A DNA stretch of 64,000 nucleotides from Chromobacterium phragmitis (lineage in GTDB: Bacteria; Pseudomonadota; Gammaproteobacteria; Burkholderiales; Chromobacteriaceae): assembly GCF_003325475.1 (NCBI RefSeq), contig NZ_CP029495.1:4712001-4776000 (forward strand). The letters are read 5' to 3'. The translations under genes and the position numbers were made by a program. The notes below the pieces were generated by a model. The model was given only the letters and a program-made list of their open reading frames with translations, made no database searches and had not been told where the DNA came from. The first letter of the stretch is position 1. Each line of letters begins with the position of its first letter. Shown in pieces: positions 1 through 8,222 of the stretch.

Positions 1-551
1 CCCTGGTCCACCACTTCCTCGATCAGGCCTATCTTCAGCGCCTGCTCGGCCGACACCACCTCGCCGCCCAGGATGATGCGCTTGGCCCAGGACACGCCCA
101 CCTTGTCGGCCAGCGTCTTGGTGCCGCCCGCGGCCGGTATCAGGCCGACCTTGGCTTCAGGCAGGCCCAGCTTGGCGCCGCGCTCGGCGATGATGTAGTC
201 GCAGACCAGCGCGCATTCCAGCCCGCCGCCCAGCGCGAAGCCGTTGACGGCCGCCACCGTGACGCCGCGATAGCCGCGTATCGCCTGCAGCGCATTGGCG
301 AAAGCCTGCAGCAGAGCGTCCGCGGCGGCCTTGTCACCCGCCGCGAACTGCTTCAAATCCGCTCCGGCGGAAAAAAACGCGTCGCCGGCGCCGGTTATCA
401 CCACCGAACGCACGGCATCATCCGCATTCAACGCCTGCAGCGTCGCCGTCAGCTCATTCAGGCTGTCGGTCGTCAGCAAATTGGCAGGCAGGTTGGAAAG
501 CGTGATGATGGCCGATTTGCCCAGCCGTTCGAGTGTCAGATACCTGGCCAT
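1..551 (-). CDS. enoyl-CoA hydratase/isomerase family protein (3' end cut by window edge)
   Basis: This is a crotonase-fold protein of acyl-CoA metabolism, which typically hydrates 2-enoyl-CoA. The reading frame starts with ATG at 551 (MARYLTLERLG) and runs off the left edge, giving about 183 residues. The family signature is visible: an oxyanion-hole segment SAGADLKQFA, then GFALGGGLECALVCDY with the second oxyanion glycines, and GLPEAKVGLIPAAGGT with the position that often carries a catalytic Glu. The substrate cannot be told from sequence; the protein could equally be an isomerase or a methylglutaconyl-type hydratase. The C-terminal trimerisation helices lie outside the window. Confidence 0.9.
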   Translation of the reverse strand, partial: MARYLTLERLGKSAIITLSNLPANLLTTDSLNELTATLQALNADDAVRSVVITGAGDAFFSAGADLKQFAAGDKAAADALLQAFANALQAIRGYRGVTVAAVNGFALGGGLECALVCDYIIAERGAKLGLPEAKVGLIPAAGGTKTLADKVGVSWAKRIILGGEVVSAEQALKIGLIEEVVDQ

Positions 552-904
552 ATTGTGTTCCTCACTGTATCCCCATTCCTTTCATTCAGCAGCCCAGACC
601 GGACCGCTCCGCCTCTGTGGGCGGAGCGCTCCCATTTCCGGCCCGGCTCCGGGCCGGACCGCGTCCGCCATGCCGGCGGCGCAGTCCTGTTGTCGCGCCC
701 AAACTGACATTTTCTTTGCAAACTGTCCTTTTGGCCAGTAGGCGAAACAATTATCTTCAACCTTTTTTGTAGAATGACTGTTTCAACAATGCCAAAAAGA
801 ATCGAACAATGCGCCGCAAACCCCGCCGTCAAGCCAAATCGGCGCGCTACAGCCGTTTCGTCATGCCCTCTGTTACCATAGAGCTTTCCTGAACCGCTTG
901 CGGC
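552..904. other. intergenic region between divergent genes, no gene seen
   Basis: About 350 bases separate the leftward hydratase from the rightward membrane protein. The half nearer the hydratase is GC-rich; the stretch around 715-800 is AT-richer and is the likely promoter zone. Open frames here are short and carry no recognisable protein features. No riboswitch or convincing operator was found. Confidence 0.5.
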
Positions 905-1582
905 ATGATTGAGACAAATTTCTGGATTCTGTTCCTCGCCGGCCTGCTGGGCGGCGGACACTGCGTGGGCATGTGCGGCGGCATCGTCGCCGCCCTCACC
1001 CTGCATCAGCCGGCCGGCGGCGCCCGCTGGCGGGTTCTGGCCGGCTACAATCTGGGCCGCATCGCCAGCTACGCGCTGATCGGCGCGTTGCTCGGCGGCC
1101 TGGCGGCGGGCGGGCTCAGCCTGGCATCCACCCACGCCTGGCAGCTGGCGCTGGCGGCGCTGGCCGACCTGATGCTGATCGCGATGGGCCTCTATCTGGC
1201 GGGATTCGCCCAAGCCGTCGCCGCGCTGGAAAAACTGGGACAGCCGGTATGGAGGCGGGTTCAACCGCTGGTGGGCAGGCTGTTGCCGGTGCGCTCCGCC
1301 AGCGGCGCCGTCGCGGTGGGCGCGGCATGGGGCTGGCTGCCCTGTGGCCTGGTCTACAGCGCCTCCATCTCGGCGCTGGCCAGCGGCTCCGCCTGGCATG
1401 GCGCCGGCCTGATGCTGGCCTTTGGCCTGGGCACCTTGCCCAACCTGCTGCTGATGGGCGTGTTCGCCGACGGCCTCCGCCGCTGGATGCAAAAACGCCC
1501 AGTCCGGCTGGCAGCCGGGCTGGGCGTGGCGGGAATCGGCGCCTGGAAGCTGGTTCAGCTCCTCAGCGGAACGATTTCATGA
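905..1582 (+). CDS. sulfite exporter TauE/SafE family (UreH-like) membrane protein
   Basis: This is a 225-residue integral membrane protein. The N-terminus (FLAGLLGGGHCVGMCGG, residues 9-25) is the hallmark of the COG2836 branch of the TauE/SafE/UreH superfamily, in which the GHCxGMCGG motif is associated with metal or cytochrome-oxidase copper handling. About six hydrophobic segments follow, with a second glycine-rich repeat (GAAWGWLPCGLVYSA, about residues 138-152) containing the conserved WLPCGLVY. The ATG at 905 lacks a strong ribosome binding site. Close homologues often sit beside ccoGHIS, but no cytochrome oxidase genes are here. The transported substrate is unknown. Confidence 0.85.
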   Translation: MIETNFWILFLAGLLGGGHCVGMCGGIVAALTLHQPAGGARWRVLAGYNLGRIASYALIGALLGGLAAGGLSLASTHAWQLALAALADLMLIAMGLYLAGFAQAVAALEKLGQPVWRRVQPLVGRLLPVRSASGAVAVGAAWGWLPCGLVYSASISALASGSAWHGAGLMLAFGLGTLPNLLLMGVFADGLRRWMQKRPVRLAAGLGVAGIGAWKLVQLLSGTIS

Positions 1583-2465
1583 TGGTGTCGACATTGTAGC
1601 GCATCAGCTGCAAATAGCTGGCGGCCGGACCGCTCGGGCCTGACAGCGCGTCGGCGTACAGCTTGCCCCCCACTTGCACCTTGGCTTCGGCCGACAATTG
1701 CTTCAGCAGCCGCGCGTCGGTCATGTTTTCCATGAACACCGCCTTGACGCCTTCTTTCCTCACCTGGCGCGTCAGCTGCGCCACGCCTTTGGCCGATGCC
1801 TCGGCCTCGGTGCTCACGCCCTGGATCGCCAGCACTTTCAGCTGGTAACGCTCGCCCAGATAGCCGAAGGCGTCGTGCGAAGTCAGCATCTTGCGCTTGG
1901 CCGCCGGCACCGAGGAAAACTGCTGCTTCGCCCAGTCGTCCACCGCCTTCACCTTGGCGGCATAGTCGGCCGCGCGGCGCTGGTACTCGGCCTTGCCGGC
2001 CGGGTCGGCCTGGATCAAACCGGCGCTGATGTTCTTGATATAGGTCTGCACCCTCGCCGGATCATGCCAGGCATGCGGATCGACGTCGCCGTGGTCATGG
2101 CCGTGAGCGTGGTCATGCTCGGCATGCTCTTCTTCCGGCGCCTGGCGGGTCTTGATGCCCTTGGACGCCACCACGGTCACGCCGCGGAAGTTGGCCGCCT
2201 TGTCCAGCCGGGTCATCCACCCTTCCAGCCCAAGGCCGTTGGTGACCAGCACCTTCGCGGCGGAAACCTTCTTGATGTCGGCCGGCGACGGCTGGAACAC
2301 GTGCGCGTCCTGATCCGGCCCCACTAGCGACACCACTTCGACGCGATCGCCGCCGATCTCGCGGGCCATGTCGGCGATGATGCTGAAGCTGGCCACCACC
2401 GGCACCTTGGCCAGCGCCAGCGCCGGCATGCCCAGCAACAGCAAGGCGGCTAGAGTTTTCTTCAT
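1563..2465 (-). CDS. znuA: zinc ABC transporter periplasmic substrate-binding protein
   Basis: This 300-residue protein is the zinc-capturing component of the ZnuABC importer. Residues 1-19 are a Sec signal peptide (MKKTLAALLL..ALA). Cluster A-I ligands are present: H55 in DAHVFQPS, H131 in DPHAWHDP, H197 in LTSHDAFGY, and an acidic ligand in the YADALS segment near residue 275. A His/Glu-rich flexible loop (about residues 111-127) is typical of zinc rather than manganese binders. It is the last gene of the leftward zinc operon, 20 bases after znuB, and overlaps the end of the convergent TauE/SafE-like gene. Start ATG 2465 was chosen for the signal peptide and the AGGGGAAG ribosome binding site upstream. 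Confidence 0.93.
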   Translation of the reverse strand: MKKTLAALLLLGMPALALAKVPVVASFSIIADMAREIGGDRVEVVSLVGPDQDAHVFQPSPADIKKVSAAKVLVTNGLGLEGWMTRLDKAANFRGVTVVASKGIKTRQAPEEEHAEHDHAHGHDHGDVDPHAWHDPARVQTYIKNISAGLIQADPAGKAEYQRRAADYAAKVKAVDDWAKQQFSSVPAAKRKMLTSHDAFGYLGERYQLKVLAIQGVSTEAEASAKGVAQLTRQVRKEGVKAVFMENMTDARLLKQLSAEAKVQVGGKLYADALSGPSGPAASYLQLMRYNVDTIMKSFR

Positions 2466-2485
2466 GAGGCTTCCCCTTAGTCGGT

Positions 2486-3361
2486 TCAAGATTCCAGATG
2501 CCGCGCGCGGATATAGCGCGGCAGCGCTCCGCCCACCGGCGCGAACAGCAAAGACAGCAGATAGACCAGGCCGGCCAGCAAGATGATGGCGGGACCGGAC
2601 GGCAACTCGAAGTGATAGGACAGCAACAGCCCGCCCAGGCCGCTGAGGAAGGCGATGCCCACCGCCAGCGCCAGCATGGCCTCGATGCGCTCGGTCCACA
2701 GCCGCGAGGTGATCGCCGGCAGCATCATCAGGCCAACCGCCATCAGCGTCCCCAGCGACTGGAAGCCGGCCACCAGGTTCAGCACCACCAGCATCAGGAA
2801 CAACAGATGCCACCAGGCGCCGCGCGCGCCCACCGCGCGCAGGTAGACCGGGTCCAGGCTCTCCAGCAGCAGCGGCCGGTAGATGACGGCCAGCGTCAGC
2901 AGCGTCGCCGTGGCCACGCCCGATACCAGGTACAGCGCAGCGTCGTCCACCGCCAGCACCGAGCCGAACAGGATATGCATCAGGTCGACGTTGCTGCCGC
3001 CCCTCGACACCAGCAACACCCCCAGAGACAAGGACAGCAGATAAAAGGCGGCGAAGCTGGCATCTTCCTTGATGCTGGTGAAGCGGGTGGCCAGCCCGGC
3101 CAGCAACGCCACCAGCACGCCGGCGACGAAGCCGCCCAAGCTCATCGCCGGCAGGCTGAGGCCGGCGAACATGAAGCCGACGGCGGCGCCCGGCAGCACC
3201 GCGTGGCTCATCGCATCGCCCATCAGGCTCATGCGGCGCATCACCAGGAACAGGCCGATGGGACCGGAGCCCAGCGCCAACGCCAGGCAGCCGGCCAGCG
3301 CGCGGCGCATGAAGGCGAATTCGACGAAGGGAGAAACCAGAAGATCGTACAAGTGTTGCAT
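2486..3361 (-). CDS. znuB: zinc ABC transporter permease
   Basis: This 291-residue ABC-3 family permease forms the membrane channel of the zinc importer. It shows eight or so hydrophobic segments and the family stretch MRRMSLMGDAMSHAVLPGAAVG, whose SHAVLPG core contacts the ATPase. The ATG at 3361 overlaps the znuC stop codon by one base (TGATG), which points to translational coupling. An upstream in-frame start would extend into znuC and was not used. Confidence 0.92.
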   Translation of the reverse strand: MQHLYDLLVSPFVEFAFMRRALAGCLALALGSGPIGLFLVMRRMSLMGDAMSHAVLPGAAVGFMFAGLSLPAMSLGGFVAGVLVALLAGLATRFTSIKEDASFAAFYLLSLSLGVLLVSRGGSNVDLMHILFGSVLAVDDAALYLVSGVATATLLTLAVIYRPLLLESLDPVYLRAVGARGAWWHLLFLMLVVLNLVAGFQSLGTLMAVGLMMLPAITSRLWTERIEAMLALAVGIAFLSGLGGLLLSYHFELPSGPAIILLAGLVYLLSLLFAPVGGALPRYIRARHLES

Positions 3362-4104
3362 CAGGCGTTTGCTCCATCCAGGCCGCAAACCGGCGCCTGG
3401 GCCTGCCAGTGGGCGGCGGTGTCCACCGCGCGCCGCAAGTTGTCATCGGTCAGCACCGCGGCGCTGTCGCCCCAGGCGATCACCTCGCGCGCCATCAGCA
3501 GCGTGCGCGGGAAATGCGCCCTCACCTGCAGCGCATCGTGCAGCACCGCGATCACCGTGCGCTTCTCGCGCCGCCACTGCGCCACCAGGCCCAACAGATC
3601 CTCGGTGGTCTTGGCGTCCACCGCGTTGAAGGGCTCGTCCAGCAGGATCACCCGCGCGTCCTGCACCAGAATGCGGGCGAACAGCACGCGCTGGAATTGG
3701 CCGCTGGACAAAGCGGCGATCGGCCGCAGCGCGAAGTCGGCCAGACCCACCTGCTCCAGCGCCTCGATGGCGCGGGCCATGCCGTCGCGTCCCACCCGGC
3801 CGAAGGGGCCGCTCTGGTGCCACAGGCCGGTGCCGACCAGCTCCAGCACGCTGACCGGCATGCTGCGGTCTATCTCCGCCTGCTGCGGCAGGTAGGCGAT
3901 GTCGGCGCGGCGATGGCCATTGAGGTCCACGCTGCCGGAATCGGGCGTCAGCGCGCCTATCATGGCCTTCAGCAAGGTGCTTTTCCCGGCGCCGTTGGGA
4001 CCGAAGATGGCGGTGGCGTCGCCGTCGGCGAAGCGGCCGCTGATGTGGTGCACCGCCGGATGCCGCTGGTAGGACACCGTCAGATTGTTCAGGGCGATGC
4101 TCAT
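3361..4104 (-). CDS. znuC: zinc ABC transporter ATP-binding protein
   Basis: This 247-residue ATPase energises ZnuB. Walker A (GPNGAGKST) is at residues 35-43, the ABC signature LSSGQ at about 132-136 and Walker B (VILLDEP) at 152-158. The start at 4104 (MSIALNNLTV) overlaps the stop of the preceding His-rich gene (ATGA), and a longer frame to 4140 would run further into that gene. Its place between a zinc-sequestering GTPase and znuB/znuA supports zinc as substrate. Confidence 0.92.
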   Translation of the reverse strand: MSIALNNLTVSYQRHPAVHHISGRFADGDATAIFGPNGAGKSTLLKAMIGALTPDSGSVDLNGHRRADIAYLPQQAEIDRSMPVSVLELVGTGLWHQSGPFGRVGRDGMARAIEALEQVGLADFALRPIAALSSGQFQRVLFARILVQDARVILLDEPFNAVDAKTTEDLLGLVAQWRREKRTVIAVLHDALQVRAHFPRTLLMAREVIAWGDSAAVLTDDNLRRAVDTAAHWQAQAPVCGLDGANA

Positions 4105-4286
4105 GCCAGCTCCCGCAATGCCCACCACACCAGCAGCCACAGGCCGGCCAGCGGCAACAGCGTCAGCGCGACGCGCTGGCCGGCCGACATGGCCAGCAGG
4201 CTCAACGGCGGGCGCAGATTGGCGGCGGTCACATGGCGGTGCGGCTCATGCGCATGGTGGTGATCGTGAGAATGCGTGTCGCTCAT
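4101..4286 (-). CDS. His-rich small membrane protein in the zinc operon
   Basis: This 61-residue protein has eight histidines in its first 18 residues (MSDTHSHDHHHAHEPHRH), then one hydrophobic helix at about residues 39-57 (ALTLLPLAGLWLLVWWAL). It is tied to both neighbours by 4-base ATGA overlaps, with the CobW-type gene upstream (4283-4286) and znuC downstream (4101-4104), so it is almost certainly translated. The His cluster suggests zinc binding at the membrane face. No named family is recognised; the role in handing zinc to or from ZnuBC is inference from context. Confidence 0.8.
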   Translation of the reverse strand: MSDTHSHDHHHAHEPHRHVTAANLRPPLSLLAMSAGQRVALTLLPLAGLWLLVWWALRELA

Positions 4287-5200
4287 TCCAGACACTCCTT
4301 CAGCCAGGCTTCCACCGCTGCGGCGTCGAATTCGGGCGCGATCAACTCGAAGCGGCTGTCGCGGCGCCAGGACACCTGGGCGGCGCCCCACTGCCCGGCC
4401 GCCCAGTTCAGCCATACCCAGCTGTCCAACACGCGGAACACGCCCTTGGCGCGCGTCAGGCCCGGCACTTTCTTGGGCAGGTCGTCGAACAGCCGGGTCA
4501 GCCGCTCGCCGTCGAAATTCAGTTCCGGCTCGAAGGTCCAGCCGGCCGATTGCCACGCGCTGGCGTTGTCGGGCAAAACAGCCGGACGGTAGCGCGGCTT
4601 GGCCGCCAGCTCGGCGTCCAGCCAGGACACGTCCAATTGGCCGTCCTTCACCTCTCCGACCAGCGACTTGGGCGGAAACAGCGCCGCCGCCTGCGCGCGG
4701 AAGGCTTCCATGGTCGGGATGTCGGCGGTGTCTATCTTGTTGGCCACCAGCACGTCGGCGATCGAGATCTGGTCGCGATATAAGGGCTGGCGGTGGTAAT
4801 CAGGCTGGATGAACTGGCGCGGGTCCACCAGCGTCAGCACCGCGGCCACTTCCAGCGCCTCGCCCAAGGGCTTGGCGCGCAACTCGTCTATCACGCCGGC
4901 GGCATGGGCCAGGCCGCTGGCTTCGATCAGCAGGCGGTCCGGCTTCTCGCGGCGCAGCAGCGTGGCCACGGTGGCGGTCATCTGCGGGCCCGCCACGCAG
5001 CACAGGCAGCCGCCGGCGATCTCCGCCACCGCCAGCTCGTCGTTGAGCAGCGCGGCGCCGTCTATGCCGACTTCGCCGAATTCGTTGACGATCACCGCCC
5101 ATTTTTCATGCTGCGGGCGGTTGGCGATCAAATGGCGCAGCGCGGTGGTCTTGCCCACGCCCAGAAAGCCGGTAAACAGGTTGACTTTGGTCTTGTTCAT
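4283..5200 (-). CDS. CobW/COG0523-family GTPase, probable zinc metallochaperone
   Basis: This 305-residue G3E GTPase has Walker A GFLGVGKT at residues 11-18, the family metal-binding motif GGCLCC at 63-68 and an NKID guanine-specificity motif near residue 153. A CobW C-terminal domain follows (from about residue 220). Members lying in Zur regulons, such as ZigA or YeiR-type proteins, deliver zinc to client proteins during zinc starvation. Here it lies between zur and znuCBA, which favours the zinc branch over cobalamin or nitrile hydratase branches. Unlike many members it lacks a long terminal His-rich tail; the separate His-rich small protein next to it may supply that function. Confidence 0.88.
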   Translation of the reverse strand: MNKTKVNLFTGFLGVGKTTALRHLIANRPQHEKWAVIVNEFGEVGIDGAALLNDELAVAEIAGGCLCCVAGPQMTATVATLLRREKPDRLLIEASGLAHAAGVIDELRAKPLGEALEVAAVLTLVDPRQFIQPDYHRQPLYRDQISIADVLVANKIDTADIPTMEAFRAQAAALFPPKSLVGEVKDGQLDVSWLDAELAAKPRYRPAVLPDNASAWQSAGWTFEPELNFDGERLTRLFDDLPKKVPGLTRAKGVFRVLDSWVWLNWAAGQWGAAQVSWRRDSRFELIAPEFDAAAVEAWLKECLE

Positions 5201-5213
5201 GATTTCTTCAGAT

Positions 5214-5648
5214 TCAGGCGGCGCAGGACTGGCAGCGTCCGGCCAGCACCAGGTTTTGCGGACTGAGCGCGAAGCCGGCGGCCTGCGCCATTTCGCGCAG
5301 GCTGGCCAGTCCTCCGGCGGCGTCCACCTCGTTGACGCGGCCGCATTGCTCGCATACCAGGATCAGGCTCTCATGCTGGCAATCGAAGTGATCGCAAACG
5401 ATGAAGCCGTTGAGCGCGTCCACCTTGTGCAAGAGGCCGTGCTCCACCAGAAAGTCCAGCGCGCGGTAGACGGTGGGCGGCGCGGCGCTGCCGCGCTGCT
5501 GCTGCAGGTCGGCCAGCACCTGGTAGGCCTTGACCACGCCGCGGCGGCTCAACACCAGCGCCAGCACCTGGCGGCGCAGCTCGGTCAATTTGCTGCCCCG
5601 CGCGGCGCAATGGCGCTCGGCGGCGGCGAGATAAGCGGAGGAATCCAT
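5214..5648 (-). CDS. zur: Fur-family zinc uptake regulator
   Basis: This 144-residue Fur-fold repressor has an N-terminal winged helix (TELRRQVLALV..APPTVYRALDFL, with the recognition helix near residues 57-70). A dimerisation domain follows with two CxxC pairs, C99/C102 and C139/C142, for structural zinc. The HxH-type and Cys-rich sensory region CDHFDCQHES (85-94) resembles Zur rather than Fur or PerR. It heads the leftward operon containing the znu genes and sits about 36 bases from a Zur-like palindrome, so it probably represses itself and the operon when zinc is plentiful. Confidence 0.9.
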   Translation of the reverse strand: MDSSAYLAAAERHCAARGSKLTELRRQVLALVLSRRGVVKAYQVLADLQQQRGSAAPPTVYRALDFLVEHGLLHKVDALNGFIVCDHFDCQHESLILVCEQCGRVNEVDAAGGLASLREMAQAAGFALSPQNLVLAGRCQSCAA

Positions 5649-5684
5649 TTGGGTTGGCCATCGGCCGGCTGAGTGACGATGCGA

Positions 5685-5701
5685 ATGTTACTGTATAACA
5701 T
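5685..5701. promoter_or_regulatory. Zur-box-like palindrome upstream of zur
   Basis: The sequence ATGTTACTGTATAACAT has inverted ATGTTA/TAACAT arms and closely resembles the gammaproteobacterial Zur consensus core (TGTTATANTATAACA). It lies 36 bases upstream of the zur start and about 100 bases upstream of the divergent cytochrome c' gene. That position would allow repression of the zur-znu operon. The match is by eye. Confidence 0.75.
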
Positions 5702-5799
5702 CACATCCATTCAACCATTTACACATTGCGGGTTTTGGCGAAGAGCATGCCGTGATACGCTGCCCACGCCGCCTTTCATGCCAAACAAGGAGAGTTTTG

Positions 5800-6228
5800 A
5801 TGAAAAAGATGTTGATGGCTTCGCTGGCGCTGGCATTCGCCGCCCAAGCCTTCGCCGCCGACCCGGTCAGCCAGCGCAAGGAAGCGTTCAAACAATACAA
5901 GCCGGTAGTCGGCCAAATGGGCAAGGTCGTGAAGGGCGACGCGCCCTACGACAAGGATGCATTCGCCAAGCTGGCCTCCAAACTGGAACAGCTGTCGCAA
6001 CAGCCCTGGCAGTACTTCCCCGCCGGCAGCGGCGCAGGCAAGACCGACGCCAAGCCGGAAATCTGGAGCAAGCCAGCCGACTGGCAAAAAGCCGTCGACA
6101 ATCACAAGGCCGCCACCGCCAAGCTGAAGCAAGTGGCGCTGACCGGCGACCTGGCCGCGATCAAGGCCCAGTTCGGCGCGACCCAGCAAACCTGTAAAGC
6201 CTGCCACAAGGACTTCCGCAAGGATTGA
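5800..6228 (+). CDS. cytochrome c'-type c-type cytochrome (first of a tandem pair)
   Basis: This 142-residue periplasmic haem protein has a signal peptide at residues 1-19 and a single CxxCH haem site near the C-terminus (CKACH, 132-136), the usual arrangement of cytochrome c' four-helix bundles. The start at 5800 follows AAGGAGAG at good spacing; an upstream in-frame ATG at 5752 lacks one. Known members bind NO or act in electron transfer; the partner here is not evident, although a cytochrome b561 gene lies 6.3 kb away. It shares the blocks PYDK, KPEIWS and the haem site with the following gene. Confidence 0.87.
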   Translation: MKKMLMASLALAFAAQAFAADPVSQRKEAFKQYKPVVGQMGKVVKGDAPYDKDAFAKLASKLEQLSQQPWQYFPAGSGAGKTDAKPEIWSKPADWQKAVDNHKAATAKLKQVALTGDLAAIKAQFGATQQTCKACHKDFRKD

Positions 6229-6342
6229 TCGTCCCGGGGCCGCCCACCCGGCCCCAATTCCCGCCGTCATCGATATAATCGGCGTTCGGCGCCGCGAACC
6301 TGCCGCGGCACTCCCGCCCACCGCCATCGAATTCGAGACGAC

Positions 6343-6783
6343 ATGAACAAGATACTGACCGCGCTGCTGCTGGCAGCCATCGCCATTCCCGCCGCCCAGG
6401 CCGACACCCCCGCCGAGCTCCGCTCCCAGGCCTTCAAGAAAATGCTGCTGCAATCGTTCGAGCCGATGGGCATGGCGGTGCGCGAACGCGCGCCTTACGA
6501 CAAGATCAGATTCGAACAGCAGGCGGAAGCGATGAAAACGCTGGCCGCGGAGCCGTTCAAGCATTTCCCGGCGAACAGCATCACCGGCAAGAGCCGCGCC
6601 AAGCCAGAGATCTGGAGCCAGCCAGCCAAGTTCCAGGCCGACCGCGACGTCTTTCTGAAATCGGTGGACAACCTCGCCGCCGTCGCCAAAGCCGGCGACC
6701 TGGCCGCCATCAAGAAGGCCTACGGCCAGGTGGCGCAAAACTGCAAGACCTGTCACGACGCCTTCCGCGGCCCGGAAAAATAA
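6343..6783 (+). CDS. cytochrome c'-type c-type cytochrome (second of a tandem pair)
   Basis: This 146-residue paralogue of the preceding gene has a signal peptide at residues 1-20 and a haem site CKTCH at 134-138. Conserved blocks (APYDK, KPEIWSQPAKF, AGDLAAIK) align with the first copy, so the pair arose by duplication. The 114-base spacer between the copies may hold its own promoter, and a clear hairpin terminator follows. Confidence 0.87.
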   Translation: MNKILTALLLAAIAIPAAQADTPAELRSQAFKKMLLQSFEPMGMAVRERAPYDKIRFEQQAEAMKTLAAEPFKHFPANSITGKSRAKPEIWSQPAKFQADRDVFLKSVDNLAAVAKAGDLAAIKKAYGQVAQNCKTCHDAFRGPEK

Positions 6784-6806
6784 GCGCGCCGCGCGACGGG
6801 AATCAA

Positions 6807-6832
6807 AAAGCCGGCTACATGCCGGCTTTGTC
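6807..6832 (+). terminator. Rho-independent terminator after the cytochrome c' pair
   Basis: Nine-base arms AAAGCCGGC / GCCGGCTTT with a five-base loop (TACAT) lie 24 bases after the stop codon. The symmetric A/T flanks mean it could also serve the leftward histidine kinase gene. Confidence 0.8.
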
Positions 6833-6917
6833 GTTTGGATCGTTTTTGAGTCTGTTCAAGGTTTTGGAGCGGGGCAACCGCGCGCAACACACCTTGCCCG
6901 CCGCCGCTCCGCCAACA

Positions 6918-8222
6918 TCAATCCCGCGCCGGCAAAGTCAATATGACGCACAAACCGCCCGCCTCTTCGGCGCGCAGCGCCAGCCGCCCGCCAAAACGTT
7001 CGACGATGGCCGCCACAATCGCCAGCCCCAGGCCGCTGCCGCCATCCGCAGCCTGGCGCGCGCGCCAGAACCGCTGCATCGCCTGCGCCATGGCTTCTGC
7101 GGACAAGCCCGGCCCTTGATCGGCCACTTCAAAATGCAGGCAAGCGCCTTCCCTCCAGACGCTCAGCCGCACCAGCGACTCAGGCGGCGAATAGCGCAAA
7201 GCGTTGTCCAGCAGATTGCGCAGCGCGGTCACCGCCAGCGCCTGCGGCAACGCCAGCCGCGCCTGCGGCAAAGGACCGACGGCGATGCGCTCCGGCTGCC
7301 GCGGCGCGGCGTCGCGCGCGGCCAGGCTCACCACCTCGCTCGCCAAGGCCGGGCGGCCATCCTCCCAATCAAACTCGCCCTCCACCCGCGCCAGGGTCAG
7401 CAACTGGCTGAGGGTGTTCTGCAATCTGTCCGCCCCCTCCTCCGCGTTCTCCAAGGCCGTCAACGCATCCCGCCCCTGGGTGATGCGGGCCACTTGCAGA
7501 TGGGTTTTGATCGCTGTCAGCGGCGTGCGCAGCTCATGCGCGGCATCGCTGGTCAAGCGCCTCTCGCGCGAAAGCGTCTGGCCCATCTTCTCCAGCAGGC
7601 CGTTGAGACTGTCCGCCAGGGGCTGCAAATCGCCAGGCAAATGATGAGAGTCCACCGGCTCCAAGGCGTCCGGCGCGCGGCGCGACAGCGCTTGTCGCAG
7701 GCGCTCCAGCGGCAGCAGGCCCTGACGCACGCCAAACCACAAGGCGATCAGGCTGCCGGCCAGCGCGGCGATGAAGGGCACGGCCGCGGCCCAGCGCACA
7801 TTGGCCAACAACGCATCGCGCTCGGCCAGCCTGTCGGCGGTGGTCACCAACAGGCCGTTGGCCTCCACCGTGTAGCTGCGCCAATGCACGCCGCCTATCC
7901 GCTGATCAGCGTAGCCCAGCGGCGGGCGGGACGCCCCCACCTTGGGCGCGCCGGGCGTGCGCAGTAAAACCTCGCCGCGCACCGAAACAATCTGACAGGC
8001 GATGCCGGCGTGGATGCCGGCAAAGCTTGGCAATGCCCCCGCGCGCGGCGACGGCAGCTGCGCCATCAAACCGGCCACCATCTGCGCCGACATCGCCAGC
8101 CGCTGGTCAAGTGTGCGGTTGAGCTGGCGGTCCAGATCATGCAGGGTCCAGGCCGCCACCCCGCCCCATAACAGGCTGAGCGACACGCCGATCAAAAGCA
8201 GCAAACGCAGGCGCAAGCTCAT
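6918..8222 (-). CDS. sensor histidine kinase, DsbS-like, beside the dsb operon
   Basis: This is a 434-residue membrane kinase. TM1 is at about residues 5-25 and TM2 at about 144-163, enclosing a roughly 115-residue periplasmic sensor with a single cysteine (C76, in GIACQIVS). A HAMP-like linker and the H-box DAAHELRTPLTAIK with phospho-acceptor H229 follow. The N-box (NLLDNALRY, N340), DQGPGL and GSGLGLAI complete the ATPase domain. It overlaps the response regulator by four bases (ATGA) and the pair is divergent from dsbD. In Pseudomonas aeruginosa a similarly placed pair, DsbRS, senses copper and controls dsbDEG; that parallel is from memory and position, not alignment. Confidence 0.88.
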   Translation of the reverse strand: MSLRLRLLLLIGVSLSLLWGGVAAWTLHDLDRQLNRTLDQRLAMSAQMVAGLMAQLPSPRAGALPSFAGIHAGIACQIVSVRGEVLLRTPGAPKVGASRPPLGYADQRIGGVHWRSYTVEANGLLVTTADRLAERDALLANVRWAAAVPFIAALAGSLIALWFGVRQGLLPLERLRQALSRRAPDALEPVDSHHLPGDLQPLADSLNGLLEKMGQTLSRERRLTSDAAHELRTPLTAIKTHLQVARITQGRDALTALENAEEGADRLQNTLSQLLTLARVEGEFDWEDGRPALASEVVSLAARDAAPRQPERIAVGPLPQARLALPQALAVTALRNLLDNALRYSPPESLVRLSVWREGACLHFEVADQGPGLSAEAMAQAMQRFWRARQAADGGSGLGLAIVAAIVERFGGRLALRAEEAGGLCVILTLPARD

